Assembly (NCBI RefSeq): GCF_023343835.1
Contig: NC_064437.1
Coordinates: forward strand, 27,007,001-27,071,000
Length of the DNA stretch: 64,000 nt
Source of the DNA: Lagopus muta
Lineage: Eukaryota > Chordata > Aves > Galliformes > Phasianidae
Reading direction: 5' to 3'
Part shown: positions 1 to 12,623 of the stretch, piece by piece
How the letters are laid out: each line of letters begins with the position of its first letter
How positions within the stretch are numbered: the first letter of the stretch is position 1
Made by a program: the position numbers and the translations under genes
Notes under the pieces: generated by a model
Seen by the model: only the letters and a program-made list of their open reading frames with translations
Told to the model about the DNA's origin: nothing
The model's database searches: none

Positions 1-35
1 CTAGATCCAAGCCAAATAATTAAACGCCCAATCAT

Positions 36-245
36 AGGATCACAGAATCACAGAATTCTTCAGGTTGGAAAAGACCTCAAAGATCATCAAGTCCAACCAC
101 AACCTAACCATACCACCCTAACTCTTACAACCCTCTGCTAAATCATGTCCCTGAGCACCACATCCAAACAGTTTTTAAATACATCCAGGGATGGTGACTC
201 AACCGCCTCCCTGGGGAGCCTATTACAGTGCTTTACAACCCTTAT
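36..245 (-). mobile_element. CR1 LINE 3' fragment
   Basis: The fragment begins with the inverted CR1 3' terminus (ATCACAGAATCACAGAATTC). It continues with diagnostic phrases such as 'aagtccaacc' and 'cctccctggggagcct'. It is 5'-truncated, as is usual for avian CR1. Confidence 0.9.
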
Positions 246-3200
246 GATGTTCTAATGTTTCAAATTTTTGCATGGATCTGTTAAGAGTATCTGCTTATCC
301 TATCTCAGAAGAACCTTCTGTAGGAAATGCACGCATCAAAGCCTGTCTCATTCAAAGATGAACTAGCACAGAGCAACAGGAATATACCTGGAGCAGATAA
401 TCCAACCCTGGAATCCAGACTTAGCAGATAGCCTAGCATGCCTTTTCTGAGACACTCCTCATTTCCTAGGGCTCCTCTAACTGGCAAAATGCTGTATCTC
501 AAAATTGAAAGAAAATACAGAATTACAGTACGTAAATAAACATTTAAGATAAAAAGTAGAACTGCTTCGCTAGCCAGCACTTGGTTTTGTGTTGTGTCTT
601 TTTTCCTAAAGTTATTTAAATAAAAGTATTTTAAGTGTATTAGAACAGTCATTTTTTGCAAAACTGCTCTGGAAAGCTCATTTTTAAACATACATTCTTA
701 TTTGCTTGTCTACTGAATATAAATTGCATATCTTCTGGCAAACGTCTTATTCATCCCAGAATAATTACACATTAGAGAGATGCCTAATAAGCTAATCTTT
801 AAACTCCAGAGATCTAAAAAGAGATCTCAAGGCATGTTTTATGAATATGGAATGGCGTCGGCTGACAAATATACGGCACAGTCCATATTATTGTGGTTGC
901 AACCAAGAACCACATGAATCAGTATTATGGGCTGGTTTTGCATTATTTGAGATGACAGGACTTTTGAAGGAAAGCAAGAGCATGTTTTGAAACCATGAGA
1001 ATCCACTATGAAGATCAAAGAATATTAGGCAAGCATTATGGTAAAGGAAAAACTATAACCAAAAGAACATAAGCATTTTATCAATAGCATGTACTTTACT
1101 GGAGGACTCTGTGAGGTTTTAAAAGTCAAACAGCTGCTATGAGAAGCAACAATGAACAGGAATATTTGAATTTACAACTAAAACTAAAAGAGGACAGAAC
1201 TGACAAAGAAATATTTTCAGTTACCATAGCCATATTGTTTTAGACTTACATCAGACAAAAGCTATTTCAACAGGAAAACCTGTCTTAGCCAACAGCTGGA
1301 AAACTCATAGTCTTATTCTGGAAGGAAAGAGGACTTATTACTTTTTACAGATGTCTCCTTTCCCATCATCCAAAAGAAGCTGAAGTAATGAATAGAGAGA
1401 TGGGCCCCATCTGACAGAGGGATTTCACATCCTCCCAAGACTGCGCACGCTCACGACTCTGGCAGCGATTCAGATGACACTACTGCATTTAATGATCGCA
1501 GAAACTCAACCTGGCCTTTGGTACAGCGTCTTCAAATTCAGCAGTCAATTTACAATTGGTTACATCCCTCTGAAAACTGCACGCACCCTCCAACAGCAGG
1601 ACTGCAGACACCTCAGCTGTTGCAGGGACTGGGTCTCACCTTGATATGAATTTCAGTTCATGTTCACAGAACTGACACCTGCTGATGCCAAGCCTTACCC
1701 AAAGAGTGCAGCAGCTTTGCAGCTGACCACACTTCCTGCTGCCTACATATTTCAGGCACGCTAAGGAAAAGCCACGCAGCAAGATTAATAACTGCCAAAC
1801 CACAAGCTCTTGCTCTGAATTACCACATAGTGTTTACGCTCTTACCAACATATTGTGTTGCGCATTTCTGTGTTGGTAACAGCCCTGTGCTGTGGCACGG
1901 TGCCAGCCTGAGCCATCCCTGTTTGGTAGGGGATGTGCTGAGCAGCTTTGCGTTTTTGCACGTGTTGGGGAAGTCGGTGGCTGATTCAGATGGGCGCCTT
2001 CCTCCTTCATTCACTGCGGATCCAGCTCCTTTTTCCAGGCAGGCCCAGTGCTGCTCTCACTTGGCTGCTTTACTCCAGCTGCCAAGGGACTATCACAGAC
2101 CATTCCAGCCCATGGTGCCCAACCTCTGCAGACAGAAGTCCTCTAAAGAAGCTCATTTTTCTTCGGACCTCGAGTGTGCAAGCAAACAGGACCTCGTTAT
2201 GGGCCTGCTGGGTGCGCCTGCTCTCAGCATCTCCAACTCAAATCCAGGAGGAAGGAATTGAGGCAGTGGGAGGGAGCTATGAGCTACATGTATTCTTCCT
2301 TGTCGTCGTATCTTCTAAAGAAAGTCAATAACAAGGACAACCAAATTTACAAAGGAACTGCTCTAGTGAAATGCCCGTGGTCATTCCACCCAGCGGCACG
2401 GCAGCTACCACAAAACCAAGTGTGCATGTTGCAGCCATTCCATAAGGAAAACATACAGCATATAATTAAAATACTTAGCTCAGAAGGAATGAGAGAAATG
2501 AGAGCCAAATCCTATCGCTGGCCAAAAAATGCAGTGTGGCCCATGTAACAGACTGAAGTGCTGGGAGTGTTTATGCATTTGGGCTGAACGCACAGCAGAC
2601 ATCTGAAATGGCTTTGCATTTCCTTCCCTACTCTATTTGGAGGCACTTACAATTTAAAACATTACTCTGAGCTTTTAATATGATATCAAAAAAGACCTTG
2701 TTCCCTAAAATAAATGCCTTTCAAACAAAAATAATTCATTATGCATGAACAATTTTAATGGTTGGGAGTGACAGGGATTTTGACTTGAGATACCCTAATG
2801 ACCTTATCAAGCATTATGCACCTAGAAGTGAAGTTAAATTAGGATTCAGGATTTCAAGATGCCTTGATTTCTGGATGCTAAACTGCATTAAATCCCACAT
2901 GAACATCCTTCCATATTGCATCAGACTGGTTTTGATGAAGAGGCTGACAGAAGCAGCTATTAGCATCATCTTCTATTTAGTACTGATTCGATTCTACAGC
3001 TGAAAAAGTTATTGGATTTCCTAGAGATCAATTTCTTCTATTAAACATACTGTGAAGGCTGAATGGAGACTTTGGCACGGGATGTAAATACCTTCTGCAT
3101 GTAGGTCAAGTGCCAGTGAAGCTCACGGAAACTGGGAGTGATGCCTATCCTATGGCCTTTCACCAGAATGCTCCAGAGCTCTTTCCAAAATGCAGTGTCT

Positions 3201-3784
3201 GATTTATGCCACAAGTTGAGTGAATGGACAAGGACGCTCTCCCAGACTGCCAGATTGCTTTGGATAGAACATTTTTTATTTCTGAGGTAAACAGAACATT
3301 TATTGTGTGTGATATTCAGACAGACATATGTGTATCCTTCACAGAAAGCACACTTGGATTCCTGTGTTGAATTCCCCTGGATTAAATCCTCCTGTGCAGC
3401 ACACACAAGGTTCTTTGTAGGATTCCTGACAGTTTAGCAAGAAGGGTTTACCAAAAAAGATCCCAAACCAAGCTGGAACAACCAGTGGCTGCAGCCTAGC
3501 AAGGCTCCTGTGCACTGTGCAGGACTTGGTCATTTTGCGTTCTGCAAACGAGGGTCTCTGCAGCTCTGTGTGCTCCAGTGCCATGGAAAAATATGTTCAG
3601 CCCGTTGACTCTGGTAAATGATCTCCACTTCTGGCCTGGGAAAGCTGGCAGACTCCTAAAGAAAAATGCTGAGGAGTCACCCTGGGTCATGCATCTGCCC
3701 TGCTGGATGCACTCCCACACAACAGAGGGTGAACAGCCCACACTGTTGCACTACAGCAGCATCACCTTGATTACTTGAGTTGAA

Positions 3785-4075
3785 TAATAGAACCATTAAA
3801 AGGTAGGAAAGATCACTAAGATCCTCAAGTCCAATCCCACCCCACCATGCCCACTAACCACGTCCTTCAGTGTCACACTTCCAGGGACAGTGACCCCACC
3901 ACCTCCCTGGGCAGCCTGTGCCAGTGGCCAACCATGCTTTTTGAGACCAAAGTTTTCCTGAAATCCATCCAGAAATGTTCAGTCCTGCTCCCTCATGCAT
4001 TCCACTGCAACTGCACAGCATCAGGTATCTGGACTTCAGTTTTCACCACTCCAACACCAGAGCTCTTTGCCTCTT
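3785..4075 (-). mobile_element. CR1 LINE fragment, diverged
   Basis: An inverted CR1 fragment recognised by 'agatcctcaagtccaatccc', 'acctccctgggcagcctgtg' and 'tgaaatccatccagaaatg'. The terminal motif is eroded, so this is an older copy. Confidence 0.8.
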
Positions 4076-5663
4076 GCCCTCTTCATGCTACAGCTGAAAG
4101 AAGGATAAAGGAACCTTGATTCCCTGCTTCTTGGCCATACCTGGAAAGCCCACTGCGTTATCAAGGATGGTAAAAACAGCAAGTAAATAACTACAGAACC
4201 TCAATTGTGTTTTAAAGCAAACGAAAACCAAGAACTCATGTCTCCAATGTGTCTTTTGTTCAGTCTGTCCCCTTCTATGTCTACTTGAAACGTAATGAAA
4301 TGCATCATTAAGTTGTGTATGTATATACATACATCTATTTACAATACTTCTACCTCCCTTTGCACAAAGGATGAGAGGCCTTTCAGGAACAAATCAGGTT
4401 TCTGAGCAAAAATCATGTTAGCCATGCATAAGACTCTAACTGCAACCTGACTTCTTCCCCAAAAGCACCATAAAAGCCACCATCAAGTTGAACCACCTTA
4501 CAATTGGGTGACACATTATACATCACAATATCTGGATATCTCCTTCCAGCTGTGCTGAACCTTCACAACTGCTGACACTGCACATCAGTCTTTTTGCTGC
4601 TGCTTCCTAGAAGACTGACAGAGCACAAGAAGCAGCGGAGATGCTTTTCTTCTCTGCATCTAGAAATCTGATTACATCTGAAAATAACATCATATAATCA
4701 GACCAGTGTGGTACCTGCCCCATTCATTGTGGAGCTCTTTAGGTTTGTGCAGAGTTGGAAATAGCCAGACTTGATTTATACTTTAGGCAGGCATGCGCCA
4801 CCCTTGGGAACCAGATCTTGCCTCTTTATCTGTGGCTTATTGTGAAGCTGGACGAAGCACATGGCACTCATGGCAGAAGCTTCCAGGTGGTTCCTTCTGC
4901 TGTCTTGCTGTGATTTACAGAGGCATCACAACTGGGAAGAGAGGGAGCCCACTGGAAAGCTGGGGTAAGATTTAAAATGGACAAATCCCTGAAAAACAAA
5001 GCACTGGATTTGTCAGGCTGCCTGTCCAAAATGAACAGGCACAGCTCCTCATATGTGAAATGCAATGCCACCATCTAACAGAGAGGCTTGCTTGGAGAGA
5101 AGAGCAGCTGATGGATGTCTGCAATGCAATCTGCAGCTTGGCTGCAGGAAACCTTAGAAAGGAAAAAAGAAAAAAAGAAAAAAAAAAAAAAAACACCAAA
5201 TCTGGGGCTCTCTACTGAATGAAGCCAGTAGAAAAAAAAAAAATAAATACCAAGAATCTGCTTTGCATCCTGCTCTCCCTCAGGCACCAGCAGCAAGGAC
5301 CTCAGATCTGTGGACCTTTACTCCCAATACAGTGAACTGCAGAAAGCCATGTTCACTGTGTGGCACTGCCTTTCCCTGTAAGTGTGGACAAGCTTATCCA
5401 TTTTAGCTGAAGTTCCCTCAAATATGCAATCAGAAGCAGACACTCTGCATGGAAACTTCCGACTGAAGACTGGCAAAGCCTCATTTGCAATTGAAAACAG
5501 TGGAAAGTGTCTGGCAGAATAAATTACAGACAGTGATATTACTTTCTAGAGTGCTCCTAAGCCTTTTGTTTTTCTCATTTGCTCACACCCTGCCATTAAA
5601 TTTTTGCCCAAAAATAACAAAAGCATGTTTTCCCCCTACTGTGACCTCAAGAAAATACATGAA

Positions 5664-5801
5664 AATCATAGAATCACCAAGGATGGAAAAGCCCCCCAAG
5701 ATCACTCAGTCCAACCATCCACCTACCACCAATACCTCCCACTAAACCATGTTCCCCTGTACAACATCAAAATGTTTCTTGAACGCCTTCAGGCTCAGTG
5801 A
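5664..5801 (-). mobile_element. CR1 LINE short 3' fragment
   Basis: It begins 'aatcatagaatcaccaagga' and contains 'cactcagtccaaccatccac', both typical of the inverted CR1 3' end. Only about 140 bp remain. Confidence 0.8.
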
Positions 5802-7605
5802 CAGCAGCTGTGATTTAGTGCAGATGATGCAAAGTATCACAGAAAGCTTTAAAAATTAGCCCATAGGATAACAAAAGAGAGGTGCAAGACGAGCATTACT
5901 CATTAGCTGTATGCTGAGTGCTGGGCCAGTGGTGGCATTTTTGGAAACTCAGAGAAACAATGCCAAGTGTCTCCAAAGCATAGGGAAACACCCTTTGGCA
6001 GCAGCACATTTCCAAACACTGTGCAGGAGGCCAAGTTTTTCAGCTGGAATCCAATGCACACAGAGATCAAACCAGCAAGCAGTTCCACTATGGTTTTCTG
6101 TGAGTGAGCCATCCCCAGTAGCAAGCAGGGGTGTTTAGCAACACTGTGCATGCATGGAGAAGCCATCTGAGCTTAGCAAAACCTGCCGATGCCTTCAATT
6201 GGGAACATAAAGCTCAGAGGGAAATCCCAGATGTTTTTATAATATAAAGAAGTCACTGCCAGCTCTTCCTAAGGCTGGCTGCGAAAGCACTTAGCATCCC
6301 CACCTCGTGCTGCAGACATCAGCTCTGCAAGGCTGACCCTGCACCAGGAACTGGCACAGATTCCTCTTACTCTGGCACTCCCTTGTCCCAGGCCTTCATT
6401 TCTCTGTTTCTTTTGCTTGTGCAAAGGAGGCTGTCCTGCTCCATTAAGGGTTACAGCCGAGCTGCCAGGCAAAGGGCTGGCACGGCACCCTCAGAGATCC
6501 CTGAGCATCACCACACACCCACAGACACCTGCCAGCCATCCCAGTCAGGTTGGGACAGCACCATGCCTCCATGCACAATGGGCCCTTGCTGCACCCAGCA
6601 GGAAAGCACCTGAGGTGGTGGTTTACCTGGCTTTAAAAACAAGATCCAATAAATGAATACTAACAGTGGCCAACTGTGCACAGCTTCATCTCTGTGTTTT
6701 GAACTGGGGAGCAACTGATGGAGTCTCAAGTAGTAACTAATACCACAGAAGCACGAAGACTAGATGCTCCAGATTTCAAAAATTAAAATGTTAATTAAAT
6801 ACCTGGAGAAATGAATTCGCCAAAATCTTAGCTTATGAGTAACAAGATAAGCATCAAAATAGAATCATCACCGAGGTTTCTTAGTATGTCAGAGTGATAA
6901 AAAAAATACACGGTAAAGCTTTAGAAAATTCAGACATGCTAATCCTTCCTCCATACACATTTGCTCCATTTCAGCAAGCTTTAATCTTGCTTTCATCTAA
7001 GGGCCAGCCTCATGTTTCATCACTGTCCCTTCAGTGCAGAAGCAACTAGAATGCTTGCATGCCCGTTCAAAAGCCTGAAGCCATTTTATATTGTTCATAA
7101 AGTGAGAAGAAGACTGTGTGTTTATTATATGCAAAGGCAAGAGCTGGAGAAAGAAGTGCTGCAGTAATTTAAAAGCAGCCATGAGCACACTGCCCACGAA
7201 TATCACAGAATATGTGATTGTGATACTATGAATATCATCCTTCCCGGTCCAGACACTGTTTTTTAAGCTTTACTGCCCAAAGGCATCAACAACAAAGAAG
7301 CTTTAATCATCTGAAGGACTATCTGAGAGCCTTCTTGCTCTCCTTTTAATATCTATGAAGTTTCCACCAAAGGCAAAGAGTGCCTTCTAATTTGTGGCCA
7401 TGCTGTACTAATTAAAATCTTCCAAAATCCTGAAATCTTCACGATTTTGGAAAGCATCAAGTACAAAAGAGCAACAAACTCCACACACACAGTGTAGCCT
7501 TCCCAATTACAATTCGGGGGCCCATGTGAGCACATTTCTTACCTTCCCTATTATATAGCTCTTCTTGATATCCTGTGCTTAATCCAGCACTGTATGCAGC
7601 TTCTT

Positions 7606-7655
7606 CTACACAAGCAGTAGAAAAGCACTTCCTACACGAGCAGTAGAAAAGTCTT
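7606..7655. repeat. Short imperfect tandem repeat
   Basis: The phrase 'agcagtagaaaag' with flanking 'tacac' occurs twice about 24 bp apart, giving two imperfect units. No function is evident. Confidence 0.6.
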
Positions 7656-8524
7656 CCTTTCCATCCTGAGCTTTACTTTCACCCACAGTACCACAAAAAG
7701 ACCTTTCCCACCAAGTTCTTCTTTCCCAATTATCACACTCAGCTGTACCAACCACGATGTAGCACTGGATTAAGTGGTTAGCTTTGGTGGAAGAGAGTTT
7801 GTCCTACATGGGGAAGGAACCGAACCCAGCTTCCCATTTGCTTTGGCAGAGGCAGAATCTGTACCATGCAATGGCTAACTGAGATTTCTGCATTTGTGAA
7901 AACCTCAGACCATTTACAGACGTGAAAAGGCAGTGATCACAATCTTTTTACTGACAAATTCAAGCACAACATTTTAGCTCCTTCCCTGATGAGGGAAATT
8001 CTCTTCTTTGTTCTATGTGCCAACTTATAGAAACCTGGCAGTGGCACTGAAAATTAATTAATAGAACTATGCAAGCAGTAGAAACTGAACAGAAAAGTTA
8101 TCTCCTGCCTTGGTGTCTCAGCACCGAAATCTGAAAGTTACCGAGCTCAGTAAATGCTATTCAAGCTGGGTGGCAAATTCACCTCCTATCAGTCAATGCC
8201 CCTTGATGCTCTTTCCTTGCATTCAGTCAAAGCTAAAGTCAAGCATCTTGCCCCCATGAATTAAAGAGCGCAGGAAGCAAGGAGAAGCAACCTCTACTTT
8301 CCAACACAAGCTCCAGTTTATAAAACTAGGGGATTAAAATCTGCCACTGGCTCCAACAGCAACACCCTCCCAGAGGAGTAAATCTTCTCAGAAAGCAGAT
8401 AAAAGCAAACAGATTTTTCCTCAAAACTTCATTTCTTAAGACCTTCAAGAACTTATAAACTCAGCAAGATGCATACAATGAGAAACTAATATCCACAGTG
8501 CAGTATGAATTTCCCACCCATTTC

Positions 8525-8773
<249 letters not shown>

Positions 8774-9934
8774 GTAAGAAGCAATTATGCCCACTCCATG
8801 CAGCTATGCTAACCTGTGGAAACAAGAGAGAGGATTTCCAAAACACAGAGAGACATAACTTGTAACAGGCTGAGAGAAAAGGCTGTAAGTACAGCCAGAC
8901 TTTAACAAAACTCCGTTGGACTTGCAGCCGTCCACCAAATTAAAACCAGAAGGTCCTACACAACAGCTTAAAGCAGAAAATCAAATATACGGTCTGAGCG
9001 CCTGTCCAAAAAAAAAGGCCAACTTTTCCACAATTAAATCCAAGTTACTCTCCCACCTTCCAACACCCCTGCCCATGGCTGTGTGCACTCTGGCTGGCTG
9101 TGGGCAAGGATTTGCTTCCAGAGCTGCATCTGGCACTGCAGTTCTCTCTCCCCTTACTTCTGCTGGTATCTGTGCATGTGGTTTCCTGTCAAGCCAGCAG
9201 CAGATCTTGTTATCTTCTCTTTTCACGGAAGGATATGAGAGGCTGCTCTTCAGTCTCTACGACTTGACAGAACAAGAGGAGTCCATCATCTTTTAGAGCT
9301 ACGCTGTATCTTGCAGGAACACATCAAAAGTGTTTTATCCTTGTACAAAAGAAAATCTCATCTTAATTAGTACCACACTAAAACTCATAGGCAAAGCAAA
9401 TGGCCATTAAGAAATGTCTTGCAGACGCTAAGTAACAGCTCTCATTGTCAGATGAAAGGAAGGATGAGGTGGGGAGGTCTGCGAGAAAAAAAGCCCTGAG
9501 CAACAAGGAACCCATGGGAGTTATCACCCCTTGGCCACAGCTGCCCATCTGCCTAAGCAAGAAAAGAAATGATGGAAAAGCAGGAGAGGAAGGAGGAATA
9601 ACAGCTTTTAGACAAACAAACAGATTAAAAGTATTTGACTACAAAGCCTTGTCCTCCAGACAGCTTGACTTTTACAGCAATGGACAGATTGGATATGGTC
9701 AAGTATAGCAAGCTGCTTTCATAAAAACAACCTCTGGAGAACTTCAAGTTTTTTGCACATTACACCCTTTTAAGACATACCTGTTGAAACTGCTGGCAGT
9801 GAGTTTTTAAAATCTCTCTACTTCCCCAAATTCAAAAACATTTGTTCCCAAAAGACCACAGAGCTTGGTGTACCACCGTGTTGCTGGAGCTGCAGAAACG
9901 GAAACTGCTGTGTCCTGTGGGGCCATTCCTCCCT

Positions 9935-10182
9935 CAGAATCATGAAGGTTGCAAAAGACCACTCAGATCATCAAGTTCAATCATCAGCCCATCACCTCCA
10001 TGCCTGCTAAACCACATCCCTCAGTTCTCCAACACCTCCACGGACAGTGACTCCACCACTCTTTCTGAGAATAAATTGTTCCTCACATTGAACCTGAACC
10101 TCCTCTGGCCCAACGTAAGGTCATTATACTTCATCATTTTCCCTCCCACTGTCAGACGGGCTGCCTTGATTGATCCCACCTG
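9935..10182 (-). mobile_element. CR1 LINE fragment
   Basis: Inverted CR1: 'cagaatcatgaaggttgcaa', 'atcatcaagttcaatcatca', 'aataaattgttcctcac' and 'aacctgaacctcctctgg' are in the expected order. Confidence 0.85.
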
Positions 10183-11849
10183 AAAGCAGAGACCCCTAAG
10201 CAGACTTTGTCAGCTCCATTTGGAATCTCCAGCAGAGGGCATGCTACTAAGCTTTTCCTTTATGGCACTTTCACCTTTTTCTCCAGTTTCATAATTGCAC
10301 TCTGAGTGCATAACGCCCCGCTACCTGCCCATACTGCTCCCTGTTGGGTGCAGCACCCATTGAATACCATTGGACAAATCATGCAACAAACACCTCCCGC
10401 CACAGGTTTAGCCCATGCCTCATCAAGCTGGGAGCACAAATTGTTCTAACAAACCCTTTTCGCATGACCAACTGCCAGTCTCTTAACTATTATTGTCGAT
10501 TCTTTAAACTCACTTTCAGTTGCATCTTTCCATCCTGAGTAATTCCCATGTGGTCCAACCAAAATCCTACAAAGGATTATCTCCTCCACAAGTCTTTTCT
10601 TTCTTTTTTTTTTTTAAGGGCTCAGTCCAAAAACTAGAGAAAATATATACACTTTTGCCAAAGTGGGCAAAGAGACTTCTGGAAATTACAAAGCCTCTAA
10701 ATCTGCATGCATGTTGATGAAGAGACCATATCAGCCGACTTCTTCAGCCTTCAGCCCCTTGTTTCCATTTGTTACCGAGAGTTTTCTAAGTAACCTAGAG
10801 GGCTTTACACTGTTCGAAATTACCATTATGACAGCAAGTAATCCAATTACCGAGAGCAAGCAGGCAGCAGTCCTGCTGCACATGGAAGAAAAGCTCAAAG
10901 TTTGCTTCTTGTTCCACCTACGGAATCAGCAGCTGAGTTGCTTCCCTATGCGGGCCGGGGGCCCGAGGCACACACCGGGCAGCACCAAGTACCACATCCT
11001 GCACGCTCCAGCCTGAGAGCTGCTGCCCCGTGTGGCGTAGGATGCGATTCGGTATAGGATGCTCCTCCTGATTGCTTTTCCTTCTGGAGGTAATAACTTA
11101 AGGGCTGACTCTGCACAAAGTGCCTCATTAATTCTTTTGCAGAGCAAGAGTCGAGAGCGGGGCACTCTCACTTCCAGTAAGACAGCAAGCTTGAGATAAT
11201 GATTTCATTAGGTTTTTGACAATGATCTGCCTGTACACAGGCTGGGCAAAGCGCAGCTGTGCTCGGTGTGCTCTAGGCATGGGTGGGCACCTCACTCCGA
11301 CAGTGCCCCAGCCCAGCCCAAACACATCTGAATCGCATGTCCTCCTGCACTGCTGTGAAGCAGCTAAAACGCTCCCGAATCTCTTCACTGCAGTAATTCA
11401 GCATCAGGCTTCTCGGGCACTCTTGGCTGCCTTCACTCACACACGCACCTGAAGGACTCTGCTGTGGAAGTGCGATGTTGGCGGTGATGTGGGAATGTGT
11501 CAACGATAAAGGAATTCACAGATTGCTCCCCTGTGGCTCCGAGGGGACCCGGGGCCACCCGCACCGGGGCAGCGCTGAAGGGACCTCGTAGACAAATCCA
11601 CACATCTCTGCCAACTGCTTTTGGGTCAAAGCCATCCATCTGACGTTTGGAAGTCTTTGTGCTGTGACTCCTGGGAAACTCTTTGCAAATCCCTGCCGTG
11701 CTGCGTGCAGGCAGGTGAGAGCACAACGCATTCTTGCAATTACCTCAAATTAATAAAAATACACCCCAAGACGCACCCTGGAGAATGCAGACTTTAACAG
11801 CGTGACAAGCACACACTTAAAACAACTTCGGCATTTTCACTCCCGGACC

Positions 11850-12210
11850 GTCCCAACCTCCCGCCCAAGCCCCAGCCCAGCGCTTCTCCCACCGCAAAGC
11901 CCCACGCAGCCGGGTCCCTCCGAGCCGAGCCGCCGCCGCCCTACCTCGGATGTAGGCGCACTTGCTGTCGTCCAACGGCCCGGAGGCTGAGCCGCCCATG
12001 CTGTCGGCGGAGCGCGGAGCGGCTGGAGCCGCCGGGGAGCGCTGCCGGGGATCCGCGCCGCCGCCCGCCCCGCGCCGGCAGGCGCCGCCCCGCCGCCGGT
12101 TGGAGGCCCGGCCCCCGCCGTCCCGATGCCGACCCGGAGACCGGCGCCGCCTCACGGCCGGGCTGTGAGCCTGCGGGGTGCGGTGGCGGCGCTGCCGTTA
12201 AGGGCTGGGC
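11850..12210. promoter_or_regulatory. NIBAN1: CpG island at NIBAN1 promoter
   Basis: A sharply GC- and CpG-rich segment in otherwise AT-rich DNA, centred on the NIBAN1 start codon. It runs from the intron 1 donor upstream into probable 5'UTR and core promoter. No TATA box is obvious, as is usual for CpG-island promoters. The transcription start is probably near 12,100-12,200 on the minus strand but cannot be fixed by eye. GC-driven open frames on both strands here are treated as shadows. Confidence 0.8.
11945..11999 (-). CDS. NIBAN1: NIBAN1 (FAM129A) coding exon 1
   Basis: The minus-strand ATG at 11,999 opens a frame reading MGGSASGPLDDSKCAYIR, followed by the first base of a Gly codon and a GTAGGG donor at 11,944. 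The human NIBAN1 N-terminus (MGGSASSQLDEGKCAYIRG) matches closely, including the N-terminal Gly-Gly-Ser and the CAYIRG stretch at the splice junction. The intron phase is 1. Niban proteins are cytoplasmic, PH-domain-containing stress-response proteins linked to eIF2alpha/S6K/4E-BP signalling; those domains lie in exons outside this window. The opposite-facing RNF2 promoter 21 kb away agrees with human gene order. The assignment rests on this short but distinctive peptide plus synteny. Confidence 0.93.
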
Positions 12211-12359
12211 CATCCGGCACGACCCCGGCGCAGAAGGGTTTCTTTGCACAGTAAGGTTTTCACTGTGGCTGTCCACGGTATGCGACTCGCTAAGGTATTT
12301 TCTTCCGTTTTGCAGTTTTCATGGTGCCGGCTCGGTTGATTTGAAATAGGCAGCACGGC

Positions 12360-12623
12360 ACGGGTGTAGAGATAGGACAAGGAGCGATAGCCTAGAACTT
12401 GAACATAGCAAGTTCCATACAAATGTGTGGAAGAACTTTATGGTCAGGGTGACAGAGCGCTGGAACAGGCTGCCCACAGAGGTGGTGGAGTCTCCTATGG
12501 AGACACTGAGGATCCGGCTGGACACCTACCTGTGCGACCTGTTGTAGGGAACTACTTTAGCAGAGGGTTGGCCTCAGTGGTCTCAAGGTCCCATCCAACC
12601 CCTTGGATTCTGTAATTCTATGA
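12360..12623 (+). mobile_element. CR1 LINE 3' fragment
   Basis: A forward CR1: 'gagcgctggaacaggctgcc', 'agaggtggtggagtctcc' and 'tggcctcagtggtctcaagg', ending 'ttctgtaattctatgatg'. It lies just upstream of the NIBAN1 CpG island. Confidence 0.9.

Noticed and set aside
305-691. 128-codon minus-strand frame
   Set aside because: Hydrophobic AT-rich composition, no recognised motif, and it lies in NIBAN1 intron sequence.
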